From contig CAMPHX010000029.1 of the NCBI GenBank assembly GCA_946886085.1, positions 1-8,573 on the forward strand: 8,573 bases of DNA, given 5' to 3'. The stretch is from an uncultured Flavobacteriales bacterium. Its GTDB lineage: Bacteria; Bacteroidota; Bacteroidia; Flavobacteriales; Vicingaceae. Shown here piece after piece: positions 5,924-8,573 of the stretch. Both the position numbers and the translations under genes were made by a program. Below the pieces are notes generated by a model. It made no database searches and was not told the DNA's origin. It saw nothing but the letters and a program-made list of their open reading frames with translations. Within the stretch, counting starts at the first letter, position 1, and each line of letters begins with the position of its first letter.

Positions 5924-5973
5924 GTTTTTAATTGGGATATAAAAGCTATATTTTTTACGTTGCTTTAAATTTT

Positions 5974-6219
5974 CTAATTCAAGACAAACACTCCTATTAG
6001 AAAAGCAATAACAAACAGACTTACCAATATTTTCCAGAAGAGGTTAGCTTTTTTGGTTTCCATAAACTGAAAACTTACTGCCATAAATTTTACAGCTGTT
6101 AGGCTTGTTATAATAGAAAAAGAGGAGTTTGCTTTGTTTTCAGCTAATAGATAAATAGCAATAATAAGAGCAAGTATAACAGTTAGTATTATGGTGTTTA
6201 TTTTTATTTCTTTCAGCAT
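5974..6219 (-). CDS. norF: NorF-like protein (prokaryotic cytochrome c oxidase subunit IV family)
   Basis: An 81-aa inner-membrane protein with three hydrophobic helices at about residues 8-25, 32-53 and 60-80. The second helix and following loop, AVKFMAVSFQFMETKKAN (about 42-59), match the COX4_pro/NorF pattern. I choose ATG 6217-6219, which leaves 11 bp after the norE stop and begins MLKEIKINTI. The frame is open upstream to an ATG at 6286-6288, but that start would overlap norE by 56 bp and add 23 residues unlike the family. NorF together with NorE improves nitric oxide reductase activity in some denitrifiers but is not part of the catalytic core. It is the last gene of the nor unit; I see no strong terminator after it. 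Confidence 0.8.
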   Translation of the reverse strand: MLKEIKINTIILTVILALIIAIYLLAENKANSSFSIITSLTAVKFMAVSFQFMETKKANLFWKILVSLFVIAFLIGVFVLN

Positions 6220-6230
6220 AGTTTTTAGGT

Positions 6231-6803
6231 TTAAATAAGATAAAATATGGGAAAAATTAATATCCAGATTAAATCGCACAAATGCCAATAAGTGGCAGAT
6301 GATTCTACATCAAAATAATTTTCTGAGTGGTAGGTGTTTTTATTAATCCCAATGTACATGTAGGTAAGTAGTCCTATTCCAAAAAGTACATGAATAAAAT
6401 GAAAACCCGTCATCATCCAATAAAAAGTAAAAAAAGTATTGTCGCTAAAACCAATGCCTTGTTCCATTTTAGCGTAGTATTCGGCAGATTTAATTATTAG
6501 AAAAGTTACTCCCAACAGTAGGCTAATTAAAATAGAACGAGCAGCTTTTTTATTCTCTCTGTTTTTAATGAAATGGATGCTGTTAGCAATAAAATATCCG
6601 CTAATAATCAATACAATAGTGTTGATTGTTCCGATTAAGGGATTGAGCTGTTGTTGAGTTTCTTGAAATAAAGTAAGCTCTTTTGTTCGGTAGTTCAGAA
6701 AAACCATAATTCCACCTAAAAAGGTAAAAATTTCTAAAATAATTAAAAACCAGATGAGTATGCCACCCGGTGGGTAGTAAATAGATTTATGTTGTTCATC
6801 CAT
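6231..6803 (-). CDS. norE: NorE-like protein (cytochrome c oxidase subunit III family)
   Basis: A 190-aa inner-membrane protein with five predicted helices (about 12-36, 56-78, 88-106, 126-152, 167-190), the shortened COX3 form typical of NorE. Family features are LNPLIGTINTIVLIISGYF (53-71), MMTGFHFIHVLFG (130-142, with His135 and His138) and ATYWHLCDLIWILIFPIFYL (170-189). In denitrifiers NorE is an accessory factor for nitric oxide reductase rather than an oxidase subunit. The gap to norD is 13 bp and to norF 11 bp, so the three form one transcript. No oxidase subunit I or II gene is in the window, and the neighbours favour NorE over a true oxidase subunit III. Confidence 0.85.
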   Translation of the reverse strand: MDEQHKSIYYPPGGILIWFLIILEIFTFLGGIMVFLNYRTKELTLFQETQQQLNPLIGTINTIVLIISGYFIANSIHFIKNRENKKAARSILISLLLGVTFLIIKSAEYYAKMEQGIGFSDNTFFTFYWMMTGFHFIHVLFGIGLLTYMYIGINKNTYHSENYFDVESSATYWHLCDLIWILIFPIFYLI

Positions 6804-6816
6804 TTTAATAGCTTTG

Positions 6817-8573
6817 TTAGGTTAGCATTAATTGTTTATAAAATTTAGCAAAAGCATAAGGCAACTCTGTCGGATTGGGAAGTATGGCGTAGTTTTTATG
6901 TCCGAACATTTGAGGTAAATAGTATTTTGCCTGAGCTTCTATAGCCAACGAAAATGTTTTTATATGTTTGTTTTTGAGTTCTTGTAAGGCTTTTTTTACA
7001 TCCTGAATACCGTATTGTCCTTCGTAAGTATCATAATCATTAGGTTTACCGTCAGAAAGTAAGATAATCCATTTTTTTTGGGTGGGTTCTTTTTCTATTA
7101 AATTTCCGGCATGACGAAGAGCTGTACCAATTCTGGTAAAATCTTCAGCTTCTATTGCCCCAATTTTATTTCGCACTTTCATCCAGTTTTCGTCAAAAGT
7201 TTTTATGCTTTTATAAGAACAATTATTCCTTGTTCTGGATGAAAAAGTATCTATTTGAAAATTAACATTAAACTCGTTGAGGGCTTCTCCAAAAAGTAAC
7301 ACAGCGGTTTTTTCTACATCTAATACTTTGTGGTTGTTGGCATAGCCATCTGCCGAAAGGCTGGTGTCCATCAATAATAAAACAGAAAGGTCTTTTTTTC
7401 TTTTTCGGGAAGTGTTGTAAATTTTTTCTGAAGGTGTTTTGTTGCTAAAAATTTCGGTTAACGCATCGGTTGTAGCGTCAATATTAATTTCTTCACCAAA
7501 ATTTACTCGGGTAACTTTTTCATATTCCTGATGAATGTTTGCAAATATTTTGAGCAGATGTTGCTTGGTTTTTTTGTTTTTACTAATTATCTGTTGAGCA
7601 AAATCGGTATTACTATTAGCAGTTTTTTTAGGAAATACCCGACAAAAGTCTTTTTTGTAAATGCTGTTTTTGTAATCCCACTCATCGTAATGCAAAAAAT
7701 GATTATCTGTATTATTTGTTTCGGCTAAAATGGAGTTGGTGCTATTTACAAATTCTGCCTGATATACAGAATGATTGGACTCATCTGTTCTAACAGTATG
7801 TTTTAAGCTCAGCTCTCTTAGTGCTTCTTCATCATCACTCAGCGTATCTTCACCATCCATTTCTTTAAACGTACCGTTAAACTCCGATAGGGTATCTACT
7901 TTTTCGAACTGATTGTGAGCCACACTGTCTTCCGCTTGTTTTTGATCTACTGCAACTGTCTCTACTTCATCACTTGGATTAGCGGCTAATTCGGTAGTAA
8001 TTTCATTCTCTTCCAATAGACTTTTTAAATCATTTAAAGCTTCAGTTTTTGCATTAAAAGCTTTTTGATTAATGCGCATCCATTTGCCATAAAGCCAACT
8101 GTAGTCTGGAGCTAGTTTCTTACCGGAATAATAGTTCTCAAGATTTGTTTTCTGACTTTTGTAAATGGATTTGGTGGCAGGATATTCATTAAATAAAGCC
8201 GCTAAAATAAGTTCAGCATTTTCTAACGCTTTTTCTTTGGCTTCTAAGGCTGTAAATTCATCATCATCTTTCCAATTTAATTTTAACTGCTGTTGAACAG
8301 ATAAATATAGTGTTCTGAAAAGATAGAAATTAACATTTTCTTCGGTAGTAAGGTTAAAAGATACTTTTTCGGGTAAATAAAAATTTAAACCCGACCATCC
8401 ACCTTCGCGCTCGGAAGTTATAATATCGTTTTGTAATCCAGATAAAGCTCTTGCTAGAAGGGTTAGTCTAGGTTTTAAAGGTTCTAAAATTACAGTTCTA
8501 ACTTGTTCTTCTTCATCAACTTTGTCGGTGAATTTTTTATAGAATTTATAAAACCTTTTAAATAATATTTGAT
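6817..8573 (-). CDS. norD: NorD-like VWA-domain protein, N-terminus cut by the window edge
   Basis: The frame is open from TAA (6817-6819) to the right edge, giving 584 residues without the true start; the ATG at 8077-8079 is internal, because conserved-looking sequence continues upstream (for example NLTTEENVNFYLFRTLYLSV). NorD works with the MoxR-type ATPase NorQ to activate or insert metal into nitric oxide reductase. The C-terminal von Willebrand A domain is intact: MIDAS residues DTSLS (fragment residues 402-406, coordinates about 7354-7368), a downstream Thr in RIGTALRHA (about 480-488), and LLSDGKPNDYDTYEGQYG (about 504-521), the strongest NorD signature. Before it lies an acidic, Ser/Asn-rich linker (about 185-265). 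norE and norF follow at 13 and 11 bp. norB and norQ would be expected beyond the edge, which I cannot see. Confidence 0.92.
   Translation of the reverse strand, partial: QILFKRFYKFYKKFTDKVDEEEQVRTVILEPLKPRLTLLARALSGLQNDIITSEREGGWSGLNFYLPEKVSFNLTTEENVNFYLFRTLYLSVQQQLKLNWKDDDEFTALEAKEKALENAELILAALFNEYPATKSIYKSQKTNLENYYSGKKLAPDYSWLYGKWMRINQKAFNAKTEALNDLKSLLEENEITTELAANPSDEVETVAVDQKQAEDSVAHNQFEKVDTLSEFNGTFKEMDGEDTLSDDEEALRELSLKHTVRTDESNHSVYQAEFVNSTNSILAETNNTDNHFLHYDEWDYKNSIYKKDFCRVFPKKTANSNTDFAQQIISKNKKTKQHLLKIFANIHQEYEKVTRVNFGEEINIDATTDALTEIFSNKTPSEKIYNTSRKRKKDLSVLLLMDTSLSADGYANNHKVLDVEKTAVLLFGEALNEFNVNFQIDTFSSRTRNNCSYKSIKTFDENWMKVRNKIGAIEAEDFTRIGTALRHAGNLIEKEPTQKKWIILLSDGKPNDYDTYEGQYGIQDVKKALQELKNKHIKTFSLAIEAQAKYYLPQMFGHKNYAILPNPTELPYAFAKFYKQLMLT

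Noticed and set aside
5934..5956. ATATA/TATAT hairpin downstream of norF as a terminator
   Set aside because: The stem is only five A-T pairs, with no U-tract in the minus-strand direction.
6286..6288. Upstream ATG for norF
   Set aside because: It would overlap the end of norE by 56 bp and add 23 residues unlike the family; the ATG at 6217-6219 sits 11 bp after norE and begins a normal NorF-like protein.
8077..8079. ATG as the start of norD
   Set aside because: The frame stays open for 164 more codons to the right edge, and the upstream translation reads like NorD N-terminal sequence, so this Met is internal and the gene is truncated by the window.

Overview
The window looks like chromosomal DNA of a Bacteroidota bacterium, most likely a flavobacterium-type denitrifier. 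The DNA is AT-rich, the proteins are rich in Lys, Asn and Ile, clear Shine-Dalgarno sequences are absent, several promoter-like TAnnTTTG (-7) elements are visible, and NirK is a lipoprotein with a C-terminal cytochrome c domain. This placement is inference. Every supported gene lies on the minus strand, so transcription runs from high to low coordinates.

Right half (about 2895-8573): a denitrification block. It opens with norD, cut by the right edge, followed at short spacing by norE (COX3 family) and norF (COX4_pro family); this is the accessory end of a nitric oxide reductase operon whose catalytic genes should lie beyond the window. A 246-bp regulatory gap (5728-5973) holds two FNR/CRP-like dyads and a candidate -7 element. 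Next come nirK (AniA-type copper nitrite reductase fused to cytochrome c), nirV (secreted formylglycine-generating-enzyme-like protein lacking the catalytic cysteines) and an SCO-family copper chaperone lipoprotein. nirK and nirV overlap in a TAATG junction, and nirV and sco are 14 bp apart. The block would reduce nitrite to NO at NirK, remove NO with the Nor complex assembled with NorD/E/F, and supply copper through Sco and perhaps NirV.

Middle (2489-2894): about 400 bp without a gene. It contains a candidate promoter for the genes to the left and three copies of a 60-64 bp stem-loop element in direct-inverted-direct order. The copies share one architecture, and their stems differ by compensatory base changes.

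Left half (1-2488): five small genes unrelated to denitrification: a DUF1801 protein, a DUF2200 protein, a GNAT acetyltransferase, an unrecognised 171-aa protein and an unrecognised protein truncated by the left edge. The DUF2200 and GNAT genes are each followed by a similar roughly 42-bp repeat. The content resembles a cassette-like accessory island, but no integron attC site could be recognised.
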